Shown: piece after piece, positions 49,775 to 58,888 of the stretch | Layout: the number at the start of each line of letters is the position of its first letter | How positions within the stretch are numbered: position 1 is the first letter of the stretch | Source: Mesorhizobium sp. J428 | Lineage (GTDB): Bacteria > Pseudomonadota > Alphaproteobacteria > Rhizobiales > Rhizobiaceae | DNA: 64,000 bases | Assembly: GCF_024699925.1 (NCBI RefSeq) | Contig: NZ_JAJOMX010000001.1 | Location: forward strand, 3,944,001-4,008,000 | Direction: 5' to 3' | Made by a program: the position numbers and the translations under genes | The notes under the pieces: generated by a model | Told to the model about the DNA's origin: nothing | Database searches by the model: none | The model's input: only the letters and a program-made list of their open reading frames with translations

Positions 49775-49966
49775 ATGGCGACCATACTGAATTTCCGGCC
49801 GAGACAGTCGACGATTTCCAGACCAAGGGAGGGCAGTGGCCCGGCCCAGGTGGTGTTCTTCACCGGCGTGCGCTACGAGCGCTCCGCGTCGGGCGAGGCG
49901 CGAAAGGTCGAAGCGAAGGGTGACGACCGCCAGCTAGGCTCGCAGCAGGCCACGCTTCCCCACTGA
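49775..49966 (+). CDS. 63-residue basic protein of unknown function
   Basis: ATG 49775 has AAAGGCGG upstream. The product (MATILNFRPRQSTISRPREG, then VVFFTGVRYERSASGE) is short, basic and without a membrane segment or recognised motif. It stands alone between the divergent DUF2336 promoter and the convergent DUF1254 gene. Coding-like third positions and the ribosome site make it probably real. Confidence 0.6.
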   Translation: MATILNFRPRQSTISRPREGSGPAQVVFFTGVRYERSASGEARKVEAKGDDRQLGSQQATLPH

Positions 49967-49971
49967 CGCCG

Positions 49972-50520
49972 TCAGCCCGCTCCCGTCTCGCAGCGCGCGG
50001 CGGAGATGTGGCGCTCGACGGTCTGCCGCCAACTCGGATCCGGCACGAAGCTGCGCAGGATGACCATGCCTTCCGAAATGTCGGTCTCCACGAAGACGGC
50101 GTTCTCGTAGTTCGCCGGCATCGCCTTGCGAAGCTCGATCAGCTGCAGCGGTTTCGCCACCACCACGTCGAGGATGCCGCCGGTGGCGGTGCGGTCGCTG
50201 AGGCTGAAGACGTTCTGGCCTCGCCGGTCGAACACCGACAGCGACCAGTAAGGAACGTGCCCCGGCGAGAAGACATGAACCGAGCCGTCATCGAGGTCGA
50301 ACCGGCAGGCCGCCACCTCGAACATCGGATCGGCATTCGCGAGCGCCTTGGCCGCAGGGCCGGCGCGGTCGAGCCGGTGGATCACGTAAGGCGGACCCGC
50401 CTCGGACACGAGCGCCCATGAATCGCGCTCGGAGTAGAACGGGATCAGGAAGACGATCGCGATGTGCACGATGCCCGCGCCCACAAGTCCGATCAGCACG
50501 GCATAGAGAAGCCTAGCCAT
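49972..50520 (-). CDS. DUF1254 domain-containing membrane-anchored protein
   Basis: A 182-residue protein with an N-terminal membrane segment (residues about 5-28, LLYAVLIGLVGAGIVHIAIVFL) and a periplasmic body of DUF1254. Recognised blocks are DPMFEVAACRFDLDDGSVHV, PYWSLSVFDRRGQNVFSL and VFVETDISEGMVILR. The family is unexplained but regularly pairs with DUF1214, as here. It overlaps the DUF1214 gene by 8 bases and ends 5 bases from the facing small gene. Confidence 0.85.
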   Translation of the reverse strand: MARLLYAVLIGLVGAGIVHIAIVFLIPFYSERDSWALVSEAGPPYVIHRLDRAGPAAKALANADPMFEVAACRFDLDDGSVHVFSPGHVPYWSLSVFDRRGQNVFSLSDRTATGGILDVVVAKPLQLIELRKAMPANYENAVFVETDISEGMVILRSFVPDPSWRQTVERHISAARCETGAG

Positions 50521-51076
50521 TGCAGCCGACCCTCAGAACCTGCGGCAGCTCGGTGCCGGCGATGTCCTCGTTGGAGGCCGCGGGCGTGTCGTAGAGGGTG
50601 AGCACCAGCGCCATCATGCCGTCGCCGGACAGGGCGAGCCAGTTGCCCGGGGAGGGTTGGCGGCTCGCGGTGACCACGACGGAGCCGTCGCTCTCCCGCA
50701 TCAGCGCCTGCGAGGACAGCGCCGCCGCGCGGGCGACGCCTTCGCCTGTGACATGCAACGTCCAGAAGCGGGCGGAGGGCACCTGGCCCTCGACACGGTA
50801 GGTGCAGAACAGCCGCAGCGGCTCCCCGCCCGAATCGCGGCCGGTGGTGAAGGCGATGCCCTCGGCGCGGCCGAGCGGCAGGTCGGCCTCGCGGGCGACG
50901 CGCGCCTTCGAATAGGGATCGGCGTCGGGCGAGCCGGCATTGGGATAGGCGGTCCAGCCGCGCACGGTGAGCGCGCCGACGCCTTCCGCGCTCTCCAGCG
51001 CATACCACGCGCTGGCCGCGCCGCCACCCACGGCGATCACCGACGACAGGAGTATGGTCAGGGCATCGCGGAGCAT
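50513..51076 (-). CDS. DUF1214 domain-containing protein
   Basis: A 187-residue protein with an N-terminal hydrophobic anchor (residues about 6-27) and the DUF1214 body: GGEPLRLFCTYRVEGQVPSARFWTLHV, WLALSGDGMMALVLTLYDTP and a C-terminal PQVLRVGC. The first gene of the DUF1214-DUF1254 pair, it probably acts with its partner in the periplasm or at the membrane. The reaction is unknown. It lies 69 bases beyond the stop of the penicillin-binding protein gene, in the same direction. Confidence 0.85.
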   Translation of the reverse strand: MLRDALTILLSSVIAVGGGAASAWYALESAEGVGALTVRGWTAYPNAGSPDADPYSKARVAREADLPLGRAEGIAFTTGRDSGGEPLRLFCTYRVEGQVPSARFWTLHVTGEGVARAAALSSQALMRESDGSVVVTASRQPSPGNWLALSGDGMMALVLTLYDTPAASNEDIAGTELPQVLRVGCNG

Positions 51077-51145
51077 CGGGTCAGGCGGGCCGGAGGGAAA
51101 CGGCGACCGGTCTAACGCGGCCGCGCGGGGGCAGGCAAGGGCGGG

Positions 51146-53290
51146 TCACAAGGCCGACAGGGTCTCGCTGGCGGGCGGCGCGATCTTCGGAGCCTCCTCG
51201 AATCGCTTCGACAGCGACATCAGGAAGGACGTCGTCTCGGCGGACAGGGAACGCGGCAGCTCCGGGGCGGGGGCGGCGTTCTCCGCAGGCTTGGCCGCGG
51301 CCACCGCCGGCTCCTTGGGCTTGTCGATGAAGGGATTGTCGATCAGCGGGATCGGCTTCAGCTCGACGTTCTGGTGCGCATAGGCCATCAGCCGCTGCCA
51401 GGTCATCGCCGGCAGCGAACCACCGGTCATGTTGCGGGTAGGCGTCGATTCATCGTTGCCCATCCAGACGGCCGCCAGGTAGTTGCCGGTGAAGCCGACA
51501 TACCAGGCATCCTTGTAAGCCTGGGTCGTGCCCGTCTTGCCCGCGCTCCGTATGCCCGGCAGTGCTGCACGGCGCGCGGTTCCCGTCTCAGGGATTTGAA
51601 CGAGAATACTGTTCATCGAGGCCACCGCCTGTTCCGACAGCACCCGGTGCGGGGGAGAGGCGTCGCGGCCGTGGTCGTAGACGATCTCGCCCGAATGGGT
51701 GGTGATCTGCGTGATGCCGTGGCGCGTGCCGGCCATGCCGCCGTCGGCGAAGACCTGATAGCCCGTCGCCTGGTCCATCACGGTCAGGCTGGAGGTGCCG
51801 AGCACCATTGTTTTGTCGGAGAAGACGGGCGATTCAACGCCCATGTCCTCGGTGAGCTTCTTGATCGGCGCGATGGTGAGGTGCTCCTTGGCGAGCCTGA
51901 CCGGCACGGTGTTGATCGACTTGATCAGCGCGGTGGCCAGCGTCATGCGGCCCGAATAGCCGCGCGAATAGTTCTTCGGCGACCAGTTGCCCCACGAAAT
52001 CGGCGCATCGGAGATGACCGACTCCGGCTTGAACCCCATTTCCATCGCGGTCGCATAGACATAGGGCTTGAACGACGAGCCGGTCTGCCGCTCGGCCTTG
52101 GTGGCGCGGTTGAACTGGCTCTCGCCATAGTCGCGCCCGCCGACGATCGCCCGCACCGCGCCCGAATGGTCGAGCACGACGATCGCGCCCTGCTTGACGC
52201 CGTAATCCTTGCCGAACTGGCGCAGGTGGAATTCGAGCGACTCTTCCGCCGCCCGCTGGAGGTTGAGGTCGATCGTGGTGCGCGCAACCAGCGAATGCGA
52301 GGGCGCGGCCGCCGCGATGCGCTTGACCTCGTCGAAGGCCCAGTCGAGGAAATAGTCCGGCCGCTGGGTGTCGCCGCGGTCGACCGGAGTGGCCGGGTTA
52401 CGCCGCGCCACCAGCACCTGGCCCTCGGTGAGGAAGCCGCCGTCGACCATCGCGGTCAGCACGACATTGGCCCGGGCGCGTGCGGCGGGCAGGTTGATGT
52501 GCGGGGCATATTTGGCCGGCGCCTTGAACAGGCCGGCCAGCATCGCGGCCTCGGCGAGGTTCACTTCCTTGATGCCCTTGCCGAAATAGAAGTCGGCCGC
52601 CGCGGTGATGCCGAAGGTGCCGCCGCCCATATAGGCGCGGTCGAGATAGAGCTGCAGGATTTCCTTCTTGGTGAGGTTCATCTCCAGCCAGACGGCCAGG
52701 AACGCCTCCTTGACCTTGCGCTCGATGGTGCGCTCGTTGGACAGGAACAGGTTCTTGGCGAGCTGCTGCGTCAGCGTCGAGCCGCCCTGGACGACGGAAT
52801 TGGCGCGCACGTTCTCGCCCATGGCGCGGAACAGGCCGAGGAAATCAATGCCGTAGTGCTCGAAGAAGCGGCGGTCCTCGGTGGCGAGCACGGCCTTGAT
52901 GACATGGTCCGGCATCTCGTCGATCGGCACGGAATCGCGCTGGATGATGCCGCGCTGGCCGATCTCGTTGCCGTAGCGATCGAGGAAAGTGACGGCGAAT
53001 TCCTGCTGCGAGCGCCAGTCCTTGGACGTCTCCTCGAAGGCGGGCATGGCGAGCGCCAGAAGGACGACGGAACCGGCCGCGCCCATGGTGAATCCTTCGG
53101 AGAAAAGCTCCACCAGCCCCCGCCGCCAGCCGGAGACGCGGAAACGGCGGAAGAAGATGGTGACGGTTTCCCACCCCTGGCCGAGGCGAAAGCCGAGGTC
53201 GTAGAGCGATGAATCGATCCACGCGTCGAGCTCGAGCAGCTTCGTCGCTCTCGGCGCCCGCGATTGTCTCTTCCCCGTGCGATCGTCCAT
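51146..53290 (-). CDS. class A penicillin-binding protein (PBP1A family)
   Basis: A 714-residue bifunctional peptidoglycan synthase. It has a basic cytoplasmic N terminus and a membrane segment at residues about 66-88. The transglycosylase domain has EDRRFFEHYGIDFLGLFRA with its catalytic Glu, GGSTLTQQLAKNL, and ERKVKEAFLA. The transpeptidase domain has its active serine in TGSSFKP near residue 404, SINTVPVRLA and KTGTTQAYKDAWYVGF. A Pro/Ala-rich tail follows. It polymerises and cross-links wall glycan. A copy of residues about 76-126 reappears at 56993-57143. Confidence 0.95.
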   Translation of the reverse strand: MDDRTGKRQSRAPRATKLLELDAWIDSSLYDLGFRLGQGWETVTIFFRRFRVSGWRRGLVELFSEGFTMGAAGSVVLLALAMPAFEETSKDWRSQQEFAVTFLDRYGNEIGQRGIIQRDSVPIDEMPDHVIKAVLATEDRRFFEHYGIDFLGLFRAMGENVRANSVVQGGSTLTQQLAKNLFLSNERTIERKVKEAFLAVWLEMNLTKKEILQLYLDRAYMGGGTFGITAAADFYFGKGIKEVNLAEAAMLAGLFKAPAKYAPHINLPAARARANVVLTAMVDGGFLTEGQVLVARRNPATPVDRGDTQRPDYFLDWAFDEVKRIAAAAPSHSLVARTTIDLNLQRAAEESLEFHLRQFGKDYGVKQGAIVVLDHSGAVRAIVGGRDYGESQFNRATKAERQTGSSFKPYVYATAMEMGFKPESVISDAPISWGNWSPKNYSRGYSGRMTLATALIKSINTVPVRLAKEHLTIAPIKKLTEDMGVESPVFSDKTMVLGTSSLTVMDQATGYQVFADGGMAGTRHGITQITTHSGEIVYDHGRDASPPHRVLSEQAVASMNSILVQIPETGTARRAALPGIRSAGKTGTTQAYKDAWYVGFTGNYLAAVWMGNDESTPTRNMTGGSLPAMTWQRLMAYAHQNVELKPIPLIDNPFIDKPKEPAVAAAKPAENAAPAPELPRSLSAETTSFLMSLSKRFEEAPKIAPPASETLSAL

Positions 53291-53576
53291 AGCTCTTCAG
53301 CCCGCCGCCAGCGGCCGCATAGATGCGCCCGAGCACGGCAATTTCGGGGCAGTCCCCACCCCGACCCCTCGCGCGGCCCTTGTCGGCTATTTTGACCGGA
53401 TGGACAAGGCGGATTCCGGACCGGAAACGGATTGTTGATCGGGCAAGCGGCGGCGTCTGTGAGGTGCCAGCCGGTCGGAAGGCAGCCCGTCGATCCCCCG
53501 GCAGCAGGACCTCGTGTCCAAGTATCTCCGTCCGCAGCAAAGGCTGCGGATTTGTCGGGAATCCTGTTAGGATGAA

Positions 53577-55166
53577 GTGTCACTGGTCTTTTGGGGTAGG
53601 CAAGTGCGCACCGCCGTCACCCGGTATGCGAAGAGCGGAGAGGCGAGGATCGCCTATCAGGTGGTCGGCCACGGCACGCTCGACCTCGCGCTGATCCCGG
53701 GCTTTCCATCCAACCTTGAAATCCTGTGGGAGGACGCCGATTACAGCCGCCTGGTCAAGCGGCTGTCGGCGTTCTGCCGGCTGATCCTGTTCCAGCCGCG
53801 CGGTTCGGGGCTCAGCGACGGTATCGACCCGCGTGCGCTGCCCGATCCGCGGGCCTTGGTAGACGACATTCGCTCCGTCATGGATGCGGCCGGCTGCGGC
53901 CGGGCGGCGCTGCTTGGCGCATCGGACGGGGCAGCTCAGGCCATTTCGTTTGCCGCGACCTACCCCGAGCGGACGCGGGCGCTGGTCCTCGCCGGCGGCT
54001 ATGCCTTCTTTCCGGATGCGGCGGCGGACGCGAGACGGATGCGTGCGAATGTCGAGGCGACCGAAGCCACCTGGGGAACGGGGGCCAGTCTGGCGCGGAT
54101 GGCACCCGGCCGGGCCGACGACCGTGCCTTCGCGGACTGGTGGGCGCGTCTGGAGCGCTTGTCGGCGAGCCCGACGGCGGCGCTCCTCCAGGCGCGGACG
54201 AGTGCTGCGCTCGACGTGCGCGGCCTGCTGCCGGCCGTTGCCGCGCCCGCGCTTCTGCTACACCGGAGCGACGATGCGCATGTCAGGGTCGAGAGCAGCC
54301 GGCAGCTCGCCCGCGCCCTGAAGGATGCGAGGCTGGTGGAACTGCCCGGTCGCGACCATCCGGTCTGGATGGGCGACGTAGACAGCGTCGCGGATCTTGT
54401 CGAGGAGTTCCTGACGGGCGAACGCTCCGTGGCGCACGGAGACCGCGTTCTGGCGGTGTTGCTGGTCGCGCGAGTGGTCGGCACAGCCGGCGGTCTGGCT
54501 GCGGCCGTGACGAGCCGGCATCTTCAGGAGCGCATGGAGCTTTTCCGCGAAGCGTTGCCGCGGATCGTGACCCGGCACGGCGGCTACGGCCGATGGTCCG
54601 GCTCGGACCGGATCGATGCACGCTTCAACGGCGCGGCCCGCGCCGCAAGCTGCGCCATCGTGCTGAGGGAAACCGCGGCCTCGCTCGGCCTGGCGATCGC
54701 TCAGGGCATCCATGTCGGCGAGATCGACATGGCGCTCGAGCCGCTGTCGGGCGAAGCGCTCGACGTTGCCGACAGGATCGCCGCCGCGGCCCGGCACGCC
54801 GACATCATGCTGTCCCGGCTGGCGAGCGAACTGGTCTCGGGGTCGGGACTGCAATTCCTCGATCGCGGCCGCGTCGCGGTCGACGGGATGCGCGAGCCCC
54901 TACCGATCGTGGCACTGGCAAGCGAGCGTCATCTGGAGCCGTTGAGCCGCAGCAAGGTGCGCCCGACGGATCTCGGCATCCTCAGCCCGCGCGAGCGGGA
55001 GGTTCTCGAACTCGTCGCAGACGGCCTCAGCAACCCGCATATCGCGGTGCAACTTGGCCTGAGCGAACATACGGTGAAGCGGCACGTCGCAAACATCCTC
55101 CTCAAGCTCGACATGCCGACGCGGGCCGCGGCCGCCGGACTGGTGGCCCGCAGGACGGCGCAATGA
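53577..55166 (+). CDS. alpha/beta hydrolase - degenerate nucleotide cyclase - LuxR fusion protein
   Basis: A 529-residue three-part regulator. Residues about 10-280 are an alpha/beta hydrolase (LALIPGFPSNLEILWED, nucleophile elbow GASDG with Ser116, HPVWMGD near its end). Residues about 290-450 resemble a class III nucleotide cyclase (SDRIDARFNGAARAASCAI, LGLAIAQGIHVGEID, ALDVADRIAAAA). The first metal-site Asp is missing, however (VLLVARVVGT where FTDIVGST is usual), so cyclase activity is doubtful. Residues 469-525 are a LuxR helix-turn-helix (LSPREREVLELVADGLSN, HTVKRHVANILLKL). It heads a block of three small enzyme-like genes that it may control. Start GTG 53577. Confidence 0.85.
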   Translation: MSLVFWGRQVRTAVTRYAKSGEARIAYQVVGHGTLDLALIPGFPSNLEILWEDADYSRLVKRLSAFCRLILFQPRGSGLSDGIDPRALPDPRALVDDIRSVMDAAGCGRAALLGASDGAAQAISFAATYPERTRALVLAGGYAFFPDAAADARRMRANVEATEATWGTGASLARMAPGRADDRAFADWWARLERLSASPTAALLQARTSAALDVRGLLPAVAAPALLLHRSDDAHVRVESSRQLARALKDARLVELPGRDHPVWMGDVDSVADLVEEFLTGERSVAHGDRVLAVLLVARVVGTAGGLAAAVTSRHLQERMELFREALPRIVTRHGGYGRWSGSDRIDARFNGAARAASCAIVLRETAASLGLAIAQGIHVGEIDMALEPLSGEALDVADRIAAAARHADIMLSRLASELVSGSGLQFLDRGRVAVDGMREPLPIVALASERHLEPLSRSKVRPTDLGILSPREREVLELVADGLSNPHIAVQLGLSEHTVKRHVANILLKLDMPTRAAAAGLVARRTAQ

Positions 55167-55320
55167 GAAGCTGGCCCGATCGGGCCATCGGCGGCATGGC
55201 GCTTTCGGTGGAAGTGGGACGCAGAAGGAACGATTAGGTTGCGTCCAACAGATCGAAGCCGTCCCCCCAAAGACGCCTTCCGGCGCAAGGGCGGCACGGC
55301 TACAGCGACAGGAGGACGCC

Positions 55321-55683
55321 ATGCTTGCCAAGACAAATCCCGTCACCGGCGCGGCGATCAAGCGTGCCATTGAAGCGCGCGACGGCCGCACACTCGCATC
55401 GTTTTACGCAGACAACGCGGTGACGCGTATCGTCGACCGCAACAACCCGCCTAGCACGCCGAGAGAGATCAAAGGGCGCGGCGCGATCTCAACCTTCTGG
55501 GACGACATCTGCAGCCGGACGATGACGCACCGCGTGGATGTGACGCTCTCAGACGGCGAGCAGATGGCCTTCACCCAGGCCTGCACCTATCCGGACGGCG
55601 CGAAGGTGTTCTGCATAGCGCTGCTCAAGCTGGAGAACGGGCTGATTGTCGACCAGACGGTCGTCCAGGCCTGGGACGAGTAA
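55321..55683 (+). CDS. SnoaL/NTF2-like protein
   Basis: A 120-residue NTF2-fold protein: the N-terminal helix AIKRAIEARDGRTLASFYADNAVTRIVD, the loop REIKGRGAISTFWDDI, and strands ending FCIALLKLENGLIVDQTVVQAW. AGGAGG upstream of ATG 55321 is a strong ribosome site. It is the second gene of the LuxR-fusion block. Ligand or reaction unknown; polyketide-cyclase-like and dehydratase members exist in the family. Confidence 0.85.
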   Translation: MLAKTNPVTGAAIKRAIEARDGRTLASFYADNAVTRIVDRNNPPSTPREIKGRGAISTFWDDICSRTMTHRVDVTLSDGEQMAFTQACTYPDGAKVFCIALLKLENGLIVDQTVVQAWDE

Positions 55684-55808
55684 TCCAGCGCGGAACAGTT
55701 TCCGGCAGTCCAATCGACGGTCCGGACGCCGTGAGGCGGGCCCGGAAAGGTCGCGGCGCGCCTGCGCCGGACGGGTGCGCGACAACACCAACAGGAAAGG
55801 ATCGAACC

Positions 55809-56195
55809 ATGCTGGTCGAAAACGCGAAATTGGCGGAGCTGAAGAATTTCGGGAAACCCGACGAGGTGCGCGAGTTTCCAAAGGGCCGCCTGGAACTCAT
55901 CAAGGTGGGCGGGGCCACGATCGGTCGCGGCGTGTTCGAGCCAGGCTGGCGCTGGGCGACGTCCGTGCAACCGATCGCCAAGACGAAAAGCTGCGAGGCG
56001 CCTCATTTCCAGTATCACGTGGCGGGCGTGTTGCGGATCAAGATGGACGACGGCTCGGAATTCGACTGCAGGCCGGGCGATGTGTCGCTGCTGCCGAGCG
56101 GGCACGATGCCTGGACGGTCGGGGACGAGCCGGCGGTGGTCGTCGATTTCCAGGGAATGATCGACTACGCGACCGCGGGCCATTCGCACGGGTGA
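55809..56195 (+). CDS. cupin domain protein
   Basis: A 128-residue single-domain cupin. Motif 1 is around PHFQYHVAGVLRIKMDDG and motif 2 around CRPGDVSLLPSGHDAWTVGDEP, each with a histidine that could bind metal. ATG 55809 has AGGAAAGG upstream. Small cupins of this kind bind sugars, act as dioxygenases or serve as sensors; nothing further can be said. It lies 125 bases after the NTF2-like gene, in the same direction. Confidence 0.85.
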   Translation: MLVENAKLAELKNFGKPDEVREFPKGRLELIKVGGATIGRGVFEPGWRWATSVQPIAKTKSCEAPHFQYHVAGVLRIKMDDGSEFDCRPGDVSLLPSGHDAWTVGDEPAVVVDFQGMIDYATAGHSHG

Positions 56196-56283
56196 CGGCG
56201 GCGCAACCACAACGATCACGCGATACCCGCAGTGCCGACCGGTGTCGCCGCCTGCAAACGGAAACCGAGGGTGAGTGAGGATC

Positions 56284-56880
56284 ATGACGACGCTGTTTCA
56301 TGAGGGAAATCGGCGGCTGCAGGACGAGTTCGACAGCCGCCGGATCGCCGGTCGGCTGGAGAGCTTCGCACGCACCGAGTTCACCGCCGACGACAGGGCC
56401 TTCATCGAGAGCATGCCCTACTGCTTCCTAGCGACGGCGGACGCCGAAGGCCGTCCTGACTGCTCGTTCAAGGGCGGCATGCCGGGGTTCGTGCGCGTCA
56501 CCGGCCCGGGTGAGCTCGCGTTTCCGGACTATGACGGCAACGGCATGTTCAAGAGTCTGGGCAACATCCTCGTCAATCCGGCCGTCGGCCTGCTGTTCAT
56601 CGCCATACATGGCAGGCCCCAGCGCCTGCGCGTAAATGGCTTGGCAACGGTGAGCCGCGACGACCCGCTTCTCGCCGAAACGGTGGGCGCGCAGCTCATC
56701 GTTCGCGTCGCTGCGCGCGCGATCTTTCCCAACTGCCCGCGCTATGTGCCGTCGATGCAGCTTGTCGAGCCATCGATCTATGCGCCGAGGCCCGGCCGCG
56801 AACCGCCCGAGCCAGCGTGGAAGGATTTTCCCGCGTTCAAGGACGTCGTTCCCCCACGCCAGCCAACATTCAAAGGGTGA
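56284..56880 (+). CDS. pyridoxamine 5'-phosphate oxidase-like FMN-binding protein
   Basis: A 198-residue split-barrel flavin-binding protein. MPYCFLATADAEGRPDCSFKGG is the opening strand pair, FPDYDGNGMFKSLGNILVNPAVGLLFI the FMN-contact region, and RLRVNGLATV the closing strand. It ends with NCPRYVPSMQ, typical of the PNPOx-like oxidoreductases. It may reduce a quinone, haem or F420-type substrate; PLP synthesis itself is unlikely. ATG 56284 is used, and it is the last gene of the accessory block. Confidence 0.87.
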   Translation: MTTLFHEGNRRLQDEFDSRRIAGRLESFARTEFTADDRAFIESMPYCFLATADAEGRPDCSFKGGMPGFVRVTGPGELAFPDYDGNGMFKSLGNILVNPAVGLLFIAIHGRPQRLRVNGLATVSRDDPLLAETVGAQLIVRVAARAIFPNCPRYVPSMQLVEPSIYAPRPGREPPEPAWKDFPAFKDVVPPRQPTFKG

Positions 56881-56992
56881 GCCCCGGAGCCGGCCGCACG
56901 CCGCGCACGCTGTGGGTGCACACCGACCGAAAGGCCGCTTCTGCCCCTTGAGTTTCCCCAGGGTTCGGTTCCGCAGTGACGGTAGGGAAATG

Positions 56993-57143
56993 GGCATTTC
57001 GTCGATGGCCACGGAATCGCGCTGGATGATGCCGCGCTGGTCGATCTCGTTGCCGTAGCGGTCGAGGAAAGTGACGGCGAACTCCTGCTGCGAGCGCCAG
57101 TCCTTGGACGTCTCCTCGAAGGCGGGCAGGGCGAGCGCCAGCA
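56993..57143 (-). pseudogene. fragment of the penicillin-binding protein gene
   Basis: About 150 bases nearly identical to 52913-53063, in the same orientation, encoding PAFEETSKDWRSQQEFAV and GIIQRDSVAIDEMP of the penicillin-binding protein (its residues about 76-126). No start or catalytic part is present. It is the only recognisable content of the 368-base gap 56881-57248, and it lies on the far side of the LuxR-fusion block from the intact gene. Confidence 0.85.
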
Positions 57144-57248
57144 AAAATCCCGTTCGCACAGCACTTTACCCTCGGGAAACCCTTAGCTGCCATTGAATTC
57201 CTCTCCGCTCCGGCGCTAGGATGACGCTGGGGAATTGGGGGATTTTCG

Positions 57249-58325
57249 ATGAACATCGTCAGGTTGGCGGCGCTCGTAGTCGTTTGGCTGGGGCTTTCGC
57301 AGGCGGCCCAGGCGCAGACGGTCAGTTGCGCGGAGATCGCGACGCTGCCGGCGGTGATATCGCAGCCCGGCGTCTACTGCCTGAAGAAGAGCTTCTCGCT
57401 GAGCATGAGCGACGGCATCGCGATCGAGGTGCTGGCCAGCAATGTCACCATCGATTTCAACGGCTTCAAGATCGGCAATCTCATGGCCGGCGAGGAAACG
57501 CTTGCGATGGGCGTCGGCGTGTTCGAGCGGCGCAATGTCGTGCTGCGCAACGGCAACTTCCGCGGCTTCATGATGACTATCGGCCTGCTCGCCTCCGACC
57601 CGGAAAGGTCTTCGGGGCATCTGGTCGAGAACATGATGATCGATTCCAGCCTGGTCTACGGCATCTTCGCCATCGGCAACGGAGTGGTGTTGCGCAACAA
57701 CCAGATCGTCAACTCGGCCGATACGCGGATCAGCTCGACCAGCGTGACGCGGATGCTGGCAAAGGCCGGCGCGAGCCGCGTGAATAGTCAGCTGCGCGCG
57801 ATGCGGGCGAGCCGCTCGCGGGCAAGTGCGCGGGCCAGCGCGTCCGGCGTCGCGCCGCAGATCGTCACGCCCGGCGTGGCGCCGATCATGGCGGCCGTGA
57901 CCAACAGCGTGATCGAGCGAAACACGATCTCGTCGGTGCGCGCCGTGGGCGAGGCGGACGGCATCGTGGTGGTGGCCGGCCAGGGCGTGGCGGTGCGCGA
58001 CAATTTCATCGCCGGCCTGCGCGCCGGCGGTTATGTCGCCGGCATCGGCGTGTCGGATTTCTCCGAAAATATCCTCCTTCAGAACAACACCATCCTGGAC
58101 GGTGAGACGACCGGCGTGGACACGGTCTACGGGATCGAGTCGCTGGCCGCGGGCGGCGTCATGTGCCTCAACAACGTGATCGCCGGATTTTCCACCGCCG
58201 CCTCCTTTGGCTGCGTGCCGGCGACCTGCGATGACGGCCGCGACGATTCCTGCACGAAGCCGACGACGGGCGCGGCCGTGAGCAACGGGCGCGTGCCGGC
58301 AGGCACAAGCCTGCGGACGCGGTAG
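57249..58325 (+). CDS. exported right-handed beta-helix protein
   Basis: A 358-residue protein with a signal peptide ending AAQAQ (about residue 22) and a parallel beta-helix body marked by short NosD-like turns (VTIDFNGFKIGN, VVLRNGNFRGF, VVLRNNQIVNS, ILLQNNTILDG). An Arg/Ser/Ala-rich insert lies at residues about 170-205. Cysteines near both ends (VSCAEI, YCLKK, MCLNNV, GCVPATC) could form disulfides. No enzyme motif. It starts just beyond the PBP fragment and is the second beta-helix protein in the window. Confidence 0.8.
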   Translation: MNIVRLAALVVVWLGLSQAAQAQTVSCAEIATLPAVISQPGVYCLKKSFSLSMSDGIAIEVLASNVTIDFNGFKIGNLMAGEETLAMGVGVFERRNVVLRNGNFRGFMMTIGLLASDPERSSGHLVENMMIDSSLVYGIFAIGNGVVLRNNQIVNSADTRISSTSVTRMLAKAGASRVNSQLRAMRASRSRASARASASGVAPQIVTPGVAPIMAAVTNSVIERNTISSVRAVGEADGIVVVAGQGVAVRDNFIAGLRAGGYVAGIGVSDFSENILLQNNTILDGETTGVDTVYGIESLAAGGVMCLNNVIAGFSTAASFGCVPATCDDGRDDSCTKPTTGAAVSNGRVPAGTSLRTR

Positions 58326-58446
58326 AGATGCCCCTGCCGCAGACGAGGCTGCGATAAGGCCGGCGTATCGCCACCGTGAGGCGGTAAGGCCGGGCATCTG
58401 GCCGACCACGAATGTCCGGCCGCAAGAGGCCGAAAAATGCGAGGCC

Positions 58447-58475
58447 TTGTTTCGAACACCGTTTGCGCCTATATG
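58447..58475 (+). promoter_or_regulatory. sigma-70 type promoter of the cold-shock gene
   Basis: TTGTTT (58447-58452) and TATATG (58470-58475) are separated by 17 bases. Transcription from about 58482 would give a leader of about 135 bases before the cold-shock start, the long leader typical of csp mRNAs. The T-rich segment 58488-58505 lies inside it. Confidence 0.55.
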
Positions 58476-58617
58476 TCGCTCATCGATCTTGCTTGTTGAA
58501 CTTTCTTTCTGGCGCCTGGCGCTGTCTGCGATCTTCCTCTCTCAAAATCGATCTGAACCGTTTGCCATGCGTAGGCAGGGCAAGCCATTTGCTACGACCG
58601 ATTGACAGGAAATCGTC

Positions 58618-58827
58618 ATGAACACTGGTACCGTGAAGTTCTTCAATGCGACCAAGGGCTACGGCTTCATCGCTCCCGACAATGGCGGCTCGGACGTCTT
58701 CGTCCATATCTCCGCCGTCGAGCGCGCCGGCCTGCGCACCATCGTCGAAGGCCAGAAGCTGAGCTTCGAGGTTGTGCAGGACCGCCGCAGCGGCAAGAGC
58801 GCTGCCGAGAACCTGCAGGCCGCGTAA
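58618..58827 (+). CDS. cspA: cold-shock domain protein
   Basis: A 69-residue CspA-type RNA-binding protein. It has GTVKFFNATKGYGFIAPD (RNP1, KGYGFI) and SDVFVHISAVERAG (RNP2, DVFVHIS), giving one five-stranded OB fold. These proteins melt RNA secondary structure at low temperature or in stationary phase. AGGAAA stands about 7-10 bases before ATG 58618. A terminator lies 60 bases downstream. Confidence 0.95.
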   Translation: MNTGTVKFFNATKGYGFIAPDNGGSDVFVHISAVERAGLRTIVEGQKLSFEVVQDRRSGKSAAENLQAA

Positions 58828-58888
58828 GGAATCGTCTTCGATCCGCGACCGCGGATATGCCGGCGCGGATCGTCGAGACGACTGGAGA

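Noticed and set aside
51374..53212. An open frame of 612 codons opposite the penicillin-binding protein
   Set aside because: Low-complexity composition and no motif; the other strand has all penicillin-binding protein motifs.
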